In this document: positions 53,733-62,380 of the stretch, in pieces
Position numbering within the stretch: the stretch's first letter is position 1
Layout of the letters: each line of letters opens with the position of its first letter
NCBI GenBank assembly: GCA_900541975.1
Contig: UQLR01000006.1
Span: forward strand, 1-64,000
Origin: an uncultured Oscillospiraceae bacterium
GTDB taxonomy: Bacteria; Bacillota; Clostridia; Oscillospirales; Acutalibacteraceae
Direction: 5' to 3'
DNA: 64,000 bases
Position numbers and translations under genes: made by a program
The notes under the pieces: generated by a model
What the model was told of the DNA's origin: nothing
The model's input: the letters and a program-made list of their open reading frames with translations, nothing else
The model's database searches: none

Positions 53733-53767
53733 TTTTTCCGCCTCCTTCCAACTGGCAAACATCTTTA

Positions 53768-53840
53768 TTTGACCTTGTTTGACCTTATGGTTTTATTATA
53801 GGCATAAGGTCAAAAAAAGTCAAAGTCAATTAAAGTCAAA
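53768..53840. promoter_or_regulatory. CtsR operator cluster upstream of ctsR
   Basis: Three 7-3-7 heptad pairs match the CtsR box (RGTCAAA-N3-RGTCAAA). They are TTTGACC-TTG-TTTGACC at 53768-53784, GGTCAAA-AAA-AGTCAAA at 53808-53824 and AGTCAAT-TAA-AGTCAAA at 53824-53840. The first lies downstream of the -10 and the others over and upstream of the -35. Confidence 0.92.
53795..53823 (-). promoter_or_regulatory. Sigma-A promoter of ctsR-mcsA-mcsB-clpC
   Basis: On the minus strand -35 TTGACT (53818-53823) and a perfect -10 TATAAT (53795-53800) are 17 bases apart. The -35 is part of a CtsR box, so CtsR binding would exclude RNA polymerase. Confidence 0.88.
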
Positions 53841-54034
53841 AAACATTTGTTTTTTCTGTAAAATCTATCATTTTCTTTAATTTTCTTCTACTTACTTAAA
53901 ATACCTCTTTGTTTTATAATTTTTAAAATTTTTTTCCGACTGCATGCTTTTGTATGGCGCGTATAAAAAAAATAGATTATAATAGAGAAAACAACCGGGT
54001 TTCCGGTAAAGATGTGAAACAGGAGAGGTGCAAT

Positions 54035-54370
54035 ATGAAGCTGGTTTATGCGATTGTTCATTCTGATGACGCCGATGTAGTAACGGAGGAGCTTAACAAA
54101 AACAGGTTTAGCGTCACAAAACTTTCTTCTACAGGCGGCTTTTTGCGAAAAGGCAACACGACCCTTATGATTGGTACGGAGGATGAAAAAGTAGACCGCG
54201 TTATTGAAATTATTAAGAACGAATGCGGGAAAAGGCAGCAGGTTGTTTACAATATGCCTTACTCCGGCGAGGGTATCCCCATGGACCATTTTAACGTAAT
54301 GCCGGCAACGGTAGACGTAGGAGGGACAACCATTTTTGTTGTAAATGTCGAACGCTTTGAAAGAAGCTGA
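54035..54370 (+). CDS. Cyclic-di-AMP receptor (DarA/PstA family)
   Basis: A 111-residue PII-like trimeric protein of the DarA/PstA (YaaQ) family, which binds c-di-AMP. Family segments are MKLVYAIVHSDDADVVTEEL, FSVTKLSSTGGFLRKGNTTL, MIGTEDEKVDRVIEIIK and VDVGGTTIFVVNVERFERS. AGGAGAGGTG precedes the ATG at 54035; the frame is open upstream without a site. The CorA transporter gene starts 6 bases after its stop. That would couple nucleotide sensing with divalent ion transport, but this is inferred from position. Confidence 0.92.
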   Translation: MKLVYAIVHSDDADVVTEELNKNRFSVTKLSSTGGFLRKGNTTLMIGTEDEKVDRVIEIIKNECGKRQQVVYNMPYSGEGIPMDHFNVMPATVDVGGTTIFVVNVERFERS

Positions 54371-54376
54371 TATGCC

Positions 54377-55330
54377 ATGTGTACAGAAAAAGAAAAAAGC
54401 CGGTTTGCTTTTACAGTAAACGCCTATTATACGATTGGCCCCGGAATCGAAAGGACAGAATCTTTTACGCCATCCGACGGCGCGCTGTTGGTCGCCATTG
54501 TAGATGAGGCTGGCTTTTCTTCTCTGCAAAAACAGGAAAGCCTTCCCACCGCGCTGCTGCATAAGGATAAAAACATCCGGCTTACCAGGCTTTTAAAATT
54601 GGAGAATTGCCTGCTTTGCACGTTAAACATTCCGTTAAAAAGGGACAAACTGCGCCAGCGCGCCAAGCTGACAGTGATCATTCAGCAGAAGCGCGTTGTG
54701 ATTGTAGTACATAACACGCAGGCGCAAAAGCTGTTAAACGCTTTCTTTTTAGACCCGGCCGCGGGGAGTATTTCCTGTGAGCGTTTTTTGTACGAATTTT
54801 TTGAAAGCTTTCTTGGGAACGATCTGCTTTTCCTAGAGGAAATGGAAAAGCATCTGGGGATTCTTGAAGACGATATCCTGGGTGGAAAAATTACCAACTG
54901 TGACAGGAAAATTATTCCATTAAAGCGGGAACTGATGTATTTACACAGCTATTATGCCCAGCTGCTGGATCTTTTTGTAAAATTGCAAAATAACGACCAT
55001 ACTTATTTTACAGAGGTTGCACTCTTTCAGCTTTTATACGAACAGGCAGACCTTCTCTTTGACATATCGCAAATGCTGCGTGAATACACGGTTCAGATCC
55101 GCGAATTATACCAGACGCAGATTGACATAAAGCAAAACAAAACGATGAAGCTTTTAACGGGCATTGCCACCATTTTTCTACCGCTTACAGTGATTACCGG
55201 TTGGTACGGCATGAATTTTGTAAATATGCCTGAGCTTAAATGGAGCTTTGGCTATCCCATGGTTTTTATCGTCAGCCTGGTTATTTCTCTTGTCTGTATT
55301 TATATTTTTAAAAAGAAAAACTATTTTTAA
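54377..55330 (+). CDS. CorA-family magnesium transporter
   Basis: A 317-residue CorA-type divalent-cation channel. A large N-terminal cytoplasmic domain leads to a long helix and two C-terminal transmembrane helices. The first ends in the diagnostic GMN motif (VITGWYGMNFVNMPEL) and the second is FIVSLVISLVCIYIF. A short KKKNYF tail follows. Mg2+, Co2+ or related ions are possible substrates. It is immediately downstream of the c-di-AMP receptor gene and very likely co-transcribed. Confidence 0.93.
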   Translation: MCTEKEKSRFAFTVNAYYTIGPGIERTESFTPSDGALLVAIVDEAGFSSLQKQESLPTALLHKDKNIRLTRLLKLENCLLCTLNIPLKRDKLRQRAKLTVIIQQKRVVIVVHNTQAQKLLNAFFLDPAAGSISCERFLYEFFESFLGNDLLFLEEMEKHLGILEDDILGGKITNCDRKIIPLKRELMYLHSYYAQLLDLFVKLQNNDHTYFTEVALFQLLYEQADLLFDISQMLREYTVQIRELYQTQIDIKQNKTMKLLTGIATIFLPLTVITGWYGMNFVNMPELKWSFGYPMVFIVSLVISLVCIYIFKKKNYF

Positions 55331-56182
55331 ATGCAATGCGGCGTACAGGCAGCAAACCTGTCTGTATACCTTTTTGCTTTTATATATCGGCTTGCCGGCG
55401 CCTGTGTATAAATTTCCTGTTGATCCATACATATATAAAAAAGCACAGCCGTGTTTTGCTGCGCTTGTCTCTCACCTTATTAAAAATGCGGCCATGTCTT
55501 TCACTCTACAAAAATTCATTCTTAAAATTTAAAACAGCGCGCCGTTATAAAAACAGCGCCGTTTATTTAGATGCATAGAGATTGCACTATGGCGTTTGCG
55601 CCCTGCACAAATGTTATTTATGCAGGACGCATGGATGTTCAATAATGGAAAAAGGATTTCTATCACTGAACCCGTCGTTAGATGGCATGTTTACTATACA
55701 TCTTTTTTATTAAAAAGAAAAGGCTTTTGGTAAAGTTGGATCAATTTTCGTGAAGTTTGGTAAGTTGTTATATTGAAACAAAAAAATATTTTTCTTTATG
55801 GTAAAAATCTCCTGTTTTTCGTGGGATATTTTGTCGAAAAAAGATTTAAATCCGTATATAATGTCTTATGCTTTACAGCTTTTTTACAGGATGGAAATCT
55901 TTACAGGCCGCCCTTTTGCGCGCTTTGCTTCCTTATAATTATTTCCGGACCGTTCTTAACTAAAACCATAAAAATGGCATAATGCCATTATAAAATATAA
56001 AATGGCAGATGCACAGTTGAAAAGCCGGATCTGCCGGCGCTTGCATAGAAATAAAGGCAGTATTTTACAGACCATTCTGTAAAAAATAAAAAAGGAACGC
56101 CTGGTATGAGGGCGGCTCTTTTAATTACATGCAAAAACCGGATTTAAAACGATTATACAAAACTGAAAAAGGAGCAAACGAT
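55331..56182. other. 850-base gene-free region with several inverted repeats
   Basis: I see no supportable gene here; short frames such as 55773-55982 lack family resemblance and good start sites. Visible elements are a weak terminator at 55345-55375 after corA, a direct repeat AACAGCGC near 55530-55560, and a hairpin at 55598-55630 (GCG-C-CCTGCA with TGCAGG-A-CGC). A small palindrome ATGGCATAATGCCAT is near 55976, and a 9-bp hairpin (TTTTACAGA-CCAT-TCTGTAAAA) lies at 56063-56084 upstream of the PPK2 gene. This could be a decayed gene or a structured leader. Confidence 0.5.
55345..55375 (+). terminator. Weak terminator after corA
   Basis: A short stem (ACAGG at 55345-55349 with CCTGT at 55357-55361), possibly extended by imperfect pairs, is followed by CCTTTTTGCTTTT. 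Confidence 0.4.
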
Positions 56183-57049
56183 ATGACTTTGAAGGATTAC
56201 CGCGTGGAAGGAAAGAAAAAGATTCGATTAAGCGATTATCCTACCGGAGCCGGAAAGGCCAAGGAGAAAAAGGAAAGCTATATTGCAAAAACAGGCGAAA
56301 ATTTGAAAATTATGGGGGATCTTCAGGATAAACTGTATTCACAGGGCAAAGAGGGGCTTATAATTATTTTTCAGGCGATGGACGCCGCTGGAAAAGACAG
56401 CACCATTAAACATGTTATGACGGGCATGAATCCTCAGGGCGTGGTTGTGCATTCGTTTAAGGCGCCGTCCAACAGGGAATTGTCGCATGATTATTTGTGG
56501 CGTACAGTTCTGGCTCTGCCTGCACGCGGCTACATGGCTATTTTTAACCGCTCTTATTATGAGGATGTACTGGTAGTAAAGGTCAGAAAACTTTATAAAG
56601 ATTACAACATGGCAAAGCGTTGCCTGCAGGACGATATAATTGAACAGCGTTACAGGCAGATTTGTAATTTTGAAAAATATTTGTATCAAAACAGCTACCG
56701 CGTGATTAAACTTTTTCTGCATGTTTCCAAAGAAAAACAAAAAGAACGCTTTTTGGAACGGATTGACCTAAAAATTAAAAACTGGAAATTTTCGGCTTCC
56801 GACGTAAAGGAGCGCAAACTTTGGGACCAATATCAAAAGGCATATACAGACGCTATTAATGCGACTGCAACGGAAAACTGCCCCTGGTATGTGATTCCCG
56901 CCGATAACAAGTGGTATACGCGTTACCTGGTTTCTGAAGTGATTCTGGACGTTATGAAAGACATGGATCCGCAATATCCGGTTATGGCAAAGCAAGACCG
57001 GGACCGCCTTGCCACAGAACGTGAATTTTTAATGAATGAAGAAGATTAA
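56183..57049 (+). CDS. PPK2-family polyphosphate:nucleotide phosphotransferase
   Basis: A 288-residue P-loop-type kinase that transfers phosphate between polyphosphate and nucleotides. The Walker A-like loop is FQAMDAAGKDSTIKHVM, followed by GMNPQGVVVHSFKAPSNREL and the lid region YMAIFNRSYYEDVLVVKV. The Walker B/lid arginines and the late ENCPWYVIPADNKWYTRYLV are typical of class III PPK2. Direction (AMP, ADP or GDP use) cannot be told. The ATG at 56183 has AAAGGAG nine bases upstream; the frame is open further upstream without a site. Confidence 0.93.
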   Translation: MTLKDYRVEGKKKIRLSDYPTGAGKAKEKKESYIAKTGENLKIMGDLQDKLYSQGKEGLIIIFQAMDAAGKDSTIKHVMTGMNPQGVVVHSFKAPSNRELSHDYLWRTVLALPARGYMAIFNRSYYEDVLVVKVRKLYKDYNMAKRCLQDDIIEQRYRQICNFEKYLYQNSYRVIKLFLHVSKEKQKERFLERIDLKIKNWKFSASDVKERKLWDQYQKAYTDAINATATENCPWYVIPADNKWYTRYLVSEVILDVMKDMDPQYPVMAKQDRDRLATEREFLMNEED

Positions 57050-57082
57050 CCTGACTGCCCAGAAGACTTCTGTGTAATAGAA

Positions 57083-57119
57083 AAGCCGCCGCAAGCGATA
57101 TACAAGCTTGCGGCGGCTT
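57083..57119 (-). terminator. Terminator of the tRNA-Ser transcript
   Basis: A perfect 14-bp stem (57083-57096 with 57106-57119) is followed on the minus strand by CTTTTCTATT. Its first base overlaps the encoded CCA end of the tRNA-Ser(GCU) gene, so termination directly follows the tRNA. Confidence 0.78.
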
Positions 57120-57208
57120 GGCGGAGAAGAAGGGATTTGAACCCTTGCGCCGGTTACCCGACCTACTCCCTTAGCAGGGGAGCCTCTTCACCACTTGAGT
57201 ACTTCTCC
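57119..57208 (-). tRNA. tRNA-Ser(GCU)
   Basis: On the minus strand a complete 90-base class II tRNA including encoded CCA. The acceptor stem GGAGAAG pairs with CTTCTCC, the anticodon stem-loop CTCCCCTGCTAAGGGAG gives anticodon GCU, a long variable arm is present, and the T-loop is GGGTTCAAATCCC. It is 49 bases downstream of another tRNA-Ser on the same strand. Confidence 0.96.
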
Positions 57209-57257
57209 AATCATTTCATTTTTTATTGTAAACATGTAAACACGAGCATTTCTGGTG

Positions 57258-57346
57258 TGGCGGAGGGGAAGGGATTCGAACCCTTGGTCCCTTTCGGAAT
57301 CACTAGTTTTCAAGACTAGCTCCTTAAACCGCTCGGACACCCCTCC
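57258..57346 (-). tRNA. tRNA-Ser(UGA)
   Basis: On the minus strand an 89-base class II tRNA including encoded CCA. The acceptor stem GGAGGGG pairs with CCCCTCC, the anticodon loop CTTGAAA within CTAGT...ACTAG gives UGA, and the T-arm GGGTTCGAATCCC and a long variable arm are present. It is probably transcribed with the tRNA-Ser(GCU) gene. Confidence 0.96.
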
Positions 57347-57615
57347 GAATAATCGGCAAGAAATATGTTACCATACCCGTCTTGCAATGTCAAGGACTTT
57401 TTTGTGGCTGTCTGCACCAGCAGAATGTCGTTTTTTCTTGACAAAAACTTTAAAATCATATAAAATAACGGAGTGCCTGAAAACGTATAACGTTTCTATG
57501 AAAGCAGCGTACAGACAGAACAGGCTTTAAATAAAGCGGGAACACCTCGTCTTAATAAGGAAAAGAGGTTTTTAAAAAGGCCACTGTCTTTTTAATAGCC
57601 TAACATATAATATAT

Positions 57616-57692
57616 GTCGCTATAGCTCAGCTGGATAGAGCGACCGCCTCCTAAGCGGTAGGTCGGAGGTTCGAATCCTCTTAGCGACGCCA
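57616..57692 (+). tRNA. tRNA-Arg(CCU)
   Basis: A complete 77-base tRNA with encoded CCA. The acceptor stem GTCGCTA pairs with TAGCGAC, the D-arm is AGCTCAGCTGGATAGAGC, the anticodon loop CTCCTAA gives CCU, and the T-arm GGAGGTTCGAATCCTC is normal. A terminator follows directly. Confidence 0.96.
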
Positions 57693-57695
57693 CGC

Positions 57696-57731
57696 CGCCG
57701 CGGACTGTGTATTGTTCGCGGCGATTTTTTT
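57696..57731 (+). terminator. Terminator after tRNA-Arg
   Basis: A 7-bp stem (CGCCGCG at 57696-57702 with CGCGGCG at 57717-57723) with a 14-base loop is followed by ATTTTTTT. The remaining stretch to 58031 holds no gene; a weak GGGC hairpin near 58013-58025 may end the exonuclease transcript. Confidence 0.78.
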
Positions 57732-58031
57732 AAACAGTTGTCAGTTCGCACATTGCGGACGTTTGGACGTATTGCCGGTTTTTTGCAAACGTATGTTTCA
57801 CTTGCAATTTCCTGCCGGCGTTTTTGGCATTATCTTTACAAACCGGAGCAAGTTAAGCTTGTTCTGGTTTTTATTTTTAAAAACATCAGCTGCCTGTTTT
57901 GCCGGGGCCGGGGCTTCTTTCCTGTAAAAGATTACTTGCCGCTTGTCTGCCAAGCTTGAAATCCTCTGCAATAGTTGGCCTGCAGTTGCCATTTTATTAA
58001 AAAGCAACGCACCGGGCAAAGCCCGCGGCAG

Positions 58032-58883
58032 TCATTCCCCTGCGTCTTTCAAAACACGCATAAATTTATGGACGGAAACGCCGTCGTACTTCAGTTTGAA
58101 CCGTACTCTTGCCTCATATTCCCGGTTGCAGTTGCGGCAAAAAAATTTGGCACGAAAGCTTTTATTTTTCACAATCCATGGAGTTTTACGCTTTGCCGCC
58201 TGCCCACAGCCTTCACAGTACATGACCATTTGCGATTTGTCGATCAATGGATTTTTTATATTGGATAAAATGGTCGTTTTAAAGGTAAGACGTTTGTAAA
58301 ATTCTTCATCCATATTCTGGATGATGGATTCAAATTTTGCTTTATCATACAATTTTTGAAAGCAGCGTGCGGCAAGCATGCTGTCAGCAAGCGCCCGATG
58401 GAGCGCCTCTTCTTCAAAATTAAGGGAAAGCGCTTGCGCCGCCGTGCTTAAGCCAAGTAGTTTGGAGGGCTCGGCACGTCCAAGCATCTGCTCGCAATAA
58501 TGTTGCAGATCGACATATTGCTGCGCAAAATCAATTTTTTTTTGCTTAAGAAAATATTCATAATTATCCAATAGCGTCAATATGTCCGATGTTCCCCAGG
58601 TCAGCAGTACGCAATCCTTTGCAAACGCCCGGAACTTGCGCAGCGCGTGAGTAAAGGTATTGTCAACCTTGCACAGCTCTTCGTTGCTGATATGCGTAAG
58701 GGCTTCGATTCTGTCGTTAATTTTTTTCCCGATCTGCGGATTGACCAGCATGGAAAAGGTTTCCGTAATATGCAGATCACAGGACAGCTTAACCGCACCG
58801 AATTCAATAATTTCATTAATAAACTTTTTTCTGCGGCGGCTGTAGGAGCCGTTCCATTCCAAATCAAGAATTACAAACTGCAT
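58032..58883 (-). CDS. DnaQ-type 3'-5' exonuclease with zinc-ribbon C terminus
   Basis: A 283-residue DEDD exonuclease of the DnaQ/KapD-like group. Motif I is MQFVILDLEWNGSYSRR (Asp and Glu), motif II is VLLTWGTSDILTLLDN, and motif III is EEEALHRALADSMLAARCF with His and Asp. A C-terminal zinc-ribbon-like region follows, with cysteine pairs in MVMYCEGCGQAA and KFFCRNCNREY. The substrate is single-stranded DNA or RNA. I prefer the ATG at 58883; a TTG at 58904 would overlap typA, and neither has a strong site. It follows typA closely. Confidence 0.86.
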   Translation of the reverse strand: MQFVILDLEWNGSYSRRRKKFINEIIEFGAVKLSCDLHITETFSMLVNPQIGKKINDRIEALTHISNEELCKVDNTFTHALRKFRAFAKDCVLLTWGTSDILTLLDNYEYFLKQKKIDFAQQYVDLQHYCEQMLGRAEPSKLLGLSTAAQALSLNFEEEALHRALADSMLAARCFQKLYDKAKFESIIQNMDEEFYKRLTFKTTILSNIKNPLIDKSQMVMYCEGCGQAAKRKTPWIVKNKSFRAKFFCRNCNREYEARVRFKLKYDGVSVHKFMRVLKDAGE

Positions 58884-58900
58884 AGCACATACCCATTCTG

Positions 58901-60718
58901 TCAATTTTTAAACTGCTTCTTCATACGAAGTTCTTTTTGCAAAATCGTCTTACGCAACCGGATGCTTTTCGGCGTAATTTCAACCAGCTCGTCATCGGCA
59001 ATAAACTCTAAAGACTGCTCCAGGCTTAAAACAGACGGCGGGGTAAGCTTTAACGCATCGTCTGAACCTGCGGCTCTGGTATTGGTAATATGCTTTTTCT
59101 TACACACGTTGACCACCAGATCTTCCGCTTTGGGGCTGGCGCCGACGATCATTCCCTCATAGACAGCGACGCCCGGGCCTATAAACAGGCGTCCCCTTTC
59201 CTGCGCGGCAAAAAGGCCATAGCCTGTTGCCTCGCCCGTTTCATGCGCAATAAGCGAACCTTGGCGGCGGCTGACAATTTCCCCTTTATATGGTTCGTAC
59301 CCGTCAAACACATGGTTCATAATTCCATTACCGTTTGTATCAGTCAAAAATTCCGGGCGATACCCCATTAAACCCCTTGCCGGGATTTTAAACTCAATAT
59401 GCGCAGTGCCAGATGCGCGCGTACCCATATTGACAAGCTCCGCCTTGCGGGCGCCCAGCTTTTCCATGACTGCGCCCACATAGGAATCCGGCACCTCTAT
59501 AATCAAAAATTCGATTGGCTCGCAAACAACGCCGTCTATTTTTCGGGTGATCACGCTTGGGCGCGAAACCTGAAATTCATAGTTTTGCCTGCGCATGGTT
59601 TCTATTAAAATAGAAAGGTGCAGTTCCCCCCTGCCGGAAACACGGAACGTATCGGCAGAATCGGTTTCTTCCACGCGCAGTGCAACGTTGGTTTCTACCT
59701 CTTTGAACAGGCGGTCGCGTATATTTCTGGAAGTTACATACTTTCCTTCCCTGCCTGCAAACGGGCTGTTGTTAACCATAAACAGCATCGAAACCGTTGG
59801 TTCGTCTATCTTTACAAACGGCAGCGGTTCTGCCTTTTCAGGTGCGCAGACCGTGTCCCCAATATTTAAATCTGCAATTCCGGACACGCATACAATATCC
59901 CCCAGCGCCGCATTGGCGGTTTCCACACGCCTGAGTCCTTCAAACTGGTACAGCTTTGTAATTTTCACATTTCTTTCGCTTCCATCCCGGCAACACAGTA
60001 CGGCGGCCTGTCCGCCTTTGACACGACCGCGCTCCACCCTTCCGATTCCGATTCTGCCAATATATTCGTCATAATCTATATTGGATATCAGCAATTGCAA
60101 CCCATCTTCCGGTTCGCCCTTTGGAGCCGGCACCTCTTTAATTATCGCTTCAAACAGGGGCGTCATATCTGTTCCGGGCGCATGGGGATCGTTGGTAGCG
60201 TATCCGTCGCGCGCAGAGGCGTAAACAACTGGAAATTCCAACTGGTCCTCGTCTGCCCCCAACTCGATAAACAGGTCAAGCACTTCGTCGATGACTTCTT
60301 CCGGGCGTGCACCGGGGCGATCGATCTTATTAAGCACGACTACCGGCTTTTTCCCAAGTCCAAGTGCCTTTTTCAAAACAAAACGCGTTTGCGGCATACA
60401 GCCCTCAAAAGCGTCTACCAAAAGCAGAACGCCGTCGACCATTGTTAAAATTCGTTCTACTTCCCCGCCAAAATCGGCATGTCCCGGCGTATCTACAATA
60501 TTAATCTTAACCCCATGGTACATAACGGCTGTATTTTTGGAAAGGATCGTAATACCTCTTTCGCGCTCCAGATCGTTAGAATCCATCACACGCTCCTCAA
60601 CCGTTTCATTTTCCCTGAAAATGCCGCTCTGGCGTAAAAGCTGGTCAACCAGCGTTGTTTTTCCATGGTCAACATGCGCAATAATTGCTACATTTCTTAA
60701 ATCTGTTCTTTCTTTCAT
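58901..60718 (-). CDS. typA: Translational GTPase TypA/BipA
   Basis: A 605-residue translational GTPase that acts in 50S ribosome assembly and stress adaptation. The GTPase motifs are [20 protein letters not shown] (G1), [12 protein letters not shown] (G2), [15 protein letters not shown] (G3) and [10 protein letters not shown] (G4). The later TypA-specific regions are [20 protein letters not shown] and [17 protein letters not shown]. The ATG at 60718 has AGAGGGAT upstream; a longer frame upstream has no site. The exonuclease gene lies immediately downstream. Confidence 0.96.
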   Translation of the reverse strand: MKERTDLRNVAIIAHVDHGKTTLVDQLLRQSGIFRENETVEERVMDSNDLERERGITILSKNTAVMYHGVKINIVDTPGHADFGGEVERILTMVDGVLLLVDAFEGCMPQTRFVLKKALGLGKKPVVVLNKIDRPGARPEEVIDEVLDLFIELGADEDQLEFPVVYASARDGYATNDPHAPGTDMTPLFEAIIKEVPAPKGEPEDGLQLLISNIDYDEYIGRIGIGRVERGRVKGGQAAVLCCRDGSERNVKITKLYQFEGLRRVETANAALGDIVCVSGIADLNIGDTVCAPEKAEPLPFVKIDEPTVSMLFMVNNSPFAGREGKYVTSRNIRDRLFKEVETNVALRVEETDSADTFRVSGRGELHLSILIETMRRQNYEFQVSRPSVITRKIDGVVCEPIEFLIIEVPDSYVGAVMEKLGARKAELVNMGTRASGTAHIEFKIPARGLMGYRPEFLTDTNGNGIMNHVFDGYEPYKGEIVSRRQGSLIAHETGEATGYGLFAAQERGRLFIGPGVAVYEGMIVGASPKAEDLVVNVCKKKHITNTRAAGSDDALKLTPPSVLSLEQSLEFIADDELVEITPKSIRLRKTILQKELRMKKQFKN

Positions 60719-60806
60719 TATATCCCTCTTATCTTTTGTAAGAACTTTTATATGCCGCCTGGCAAAATTTCCCAATAACAGCGGCATAACTCCGTGAAAG
60801 CGCTCG

Positions 60807-61436
60807 TTATATGTCGTTTTGTTTTTCTGCAGGAATGCGCGCGTATACCTCCGCCACCTTATCGCGCATCCATAGCAACGGTGTTATGCGCAGCGAATAG
60901 CCAAATCCATTATCCATACGCCAGTCATACGGTTTTGCATGCGGCAATCCGTAAACAGAAAGCAAGGTCATGATCACGCCGCCATGCGTAACAAGGACCG
61001 CGCTGGTCTCACCCGTTTTTATAAGATTGGTCACCATATTTTCAAACGCAAGGCATATACGCTTTGTAAACTGTGCGCCGCTTTCTCCGCCGGGCGGTGC
61101 CAGATCCGCAGAATTCGCAAGCCAGGTTTGAAAACTTTCCTCCCCTTTAAGCTGTTCAGCCGTTTTCCCTTCCCATACACCAAAATCATACTCGGCAAGC
61201 TCCGGGACGAAAAGCGGTTGCATAGCAGGATAGAGAATACTGCAAGTCTGTATGCAACGCTGCAATGGGCTTGTATAGAGAACAGCAGCACCCGGATAAA
61301 CAAACGCAGTACCATAGTGTTTCAGCCTCCGGATCCCTTCCCCGGACAATGGAACATCTGTAGAACCAATGTATGCCCCTTTGCGGTTTTCTGCCGTTAA
61401 GCCGTGCCGAATCATATGAATTTGGTAAGATTTCAT
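60807..61436 (-). CDS. Histidine phosphatase family protein
   Basis: A 209-residue phosphatase of the phosphoglycerate mutase-like fold. The phosphorylated His is in IHMIRHGLTAENRKGAYIG, the second conserved Arg in YTSPLQRCIQT, and the late His in VLVTHGGVIMTLLS. Substrates may be alpha-ribazole phosphate, phosphoglycerate or sugar phosphates; context does not decide. GGAGGAA precedes the ATG at 61436. It lies upstream of typA on the same strand, about 90 bases away. Confidence 0.88.
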   Translation of the reverse strand: MKSYQIHMIRHGLTAENRKGAYIGSTDVPLSGEGIRRLKHYGTAFVYPGAAVLYTSPLQRCIQTCSILYPAMQPLFVPELAEYDFGVWEGKTAEQLKGEESFQTWLANSADLAPPGGESGAQFTKRICLAFENMVTNLIKTGETSAVLVTHGGVIMTLLSVYGLPHAKPYDWRMDNGFGYSLRITPLLWMRDKVAEVYARIPAEKQNDI

Positions 61437-61506
61437 AATTATTCCTCCAAAGTACTGGTAAAATGACGATAAATGTAGACTTTACAAATTGTTGAATATA
61501 ATATAT

Positions 61507-61520
61507 ACTATATGTATAGT
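61507..61520. promoter_or_regulatory. Palindrome upstream of the XRE regulator
   Basis: ACTATA-TG-TATAGT, with perfect 6-base arms, sits in the 175-base gap between the histidine phosphatase gene and the divergent XRE gene, in an AT-rich stretch likely to hold promoters. It is a candidate operator for the regulator. Confidence 0.5.
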
Positions 61521-61611
61521 CGTAACAATTCTGTAATTGTTTTGTTTTTCTTTTTTAAGAATTGTTTTCCTTTTTTAACTTTATAGATTTTTATGTATTT
61601 TGGGGGCAACC

Positions 61612-62310
61612 ATGAACAAGGATTTTTCCAGAATTATTACACTTTTGCGGAAAGAACGCGGGTTAAGCCAAAAGCAAACGGCTGCCGATCTGAACATTTC
61701 ACAGGCGCTTTTGTCACATTATGAAAAAGGAATCAGGGAATGCGGCCTTGATTTTGTTGTAAAGACGGCGGATTATTATGGCGTATCCTGCGATTATCTT
61801 CTGGGAAGGACGCCCGAAAGAACAGGTGCAACGCTGAATATTAACGATATACCGGAAGCTGGCGACGCCCGGCAGGAGGCGCGCGCAACAGGTAATCTGC
61901 TGCCAACGCTGAATAAAAAGCTGATCATCAATTCGGTTGATATTTTATTTGATATTCTTGACCGCACCGCCTGCCGGGGGCTGACCACAGAGATTTCTAA
62001 TTATCTGATGGTTTCCGTTTATAAAATGTTCCGAACGGTCTATTCGGCAAACGCCAAAAACCCACAGGCGCTTTTTTCTGTTGCGCCGCATTTGTATAAA
62101 GGTTTTTCCAATGCCGCATTGTGTATTGCGGAAACAAACGCCGCTGCAATTGCTGCAGGCCGCAGTACAGCAGACTTTGACGGCTTGGGAAAGGAAAGCG
62201 CCCCAACGCTTACGCCTGAAACAATTGCCGCACAGTTTCCACTTTATACCACTTCCCTTTTAAACCTGATCCAAACAGCGGAAAGCAAACTGCATCTTAA
62301 AAACAAATGA
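61612..62310 (+). CDS. XRE-family transcriptional regulator
   Basis: A 232-residue regulator. The N-terminal helix-turn-helix is LRKERGLSQKQTAADLNISQ then ALLSHYEKGIRECGLDFVVK and YGVSCDYLLGRTPER, a typical Cro/C1 domain (residues about 5-68). The long C-terminal part (SVDILFDILDRTACRGLTTEI onward) is helical and not assigned, probably for dimerisation or effector binding. The ATG at 61612 follows GGGGGCAACC. It is divergent from the histidine phosphatase gene, with a palindrome between them, and ends before a strong terminator. Confidence 0.86.
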   Translation: MNKDFSRIITLLRKERGLSQKQTAADLNISQALLSHYEKGIRECGLDFVVKTADYYGVSCDYLLGRTPERTGATLNINDIPEAGDARQEARATGNLLPTLNKKLIINSVDILFDILDRTACRGLTTEISNYLMVSVYKMFRTVYSANAKNPQALFSVAPHLYKGFSNAALCIAETNAAAIAAGRSTADFDGLGKESAPTLTPETIAAQFPLYTTSLLNLIQTAESKLHLKNK

Positions 62311-62327
62311 CCCTTTTGCACACAGCT

Positions 62328-62362
62328 ACGGGCGGCAAACTTGCCGCCCGTTCCCTTTTTTA
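62328..62362 (+). terminator. Terminator after the XRE regulator
   Basis: An 11-bp GC-rich stem (ACGGGCGGCAA at 62328-62338 with its complement at 62341-62351) with a very short loop is followed by TCCCTTTTTTATTT. Confidence 0.85.
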
Positions 62363-62380
62363 TTTACGCAAACCGCCTGT

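Noticed and set aside
55773..55982. 69-residue plus-strand frame in the gene-free region
   Set aside because: Weak start, hydrophobic low-complexity composition, and no recognisable domain.
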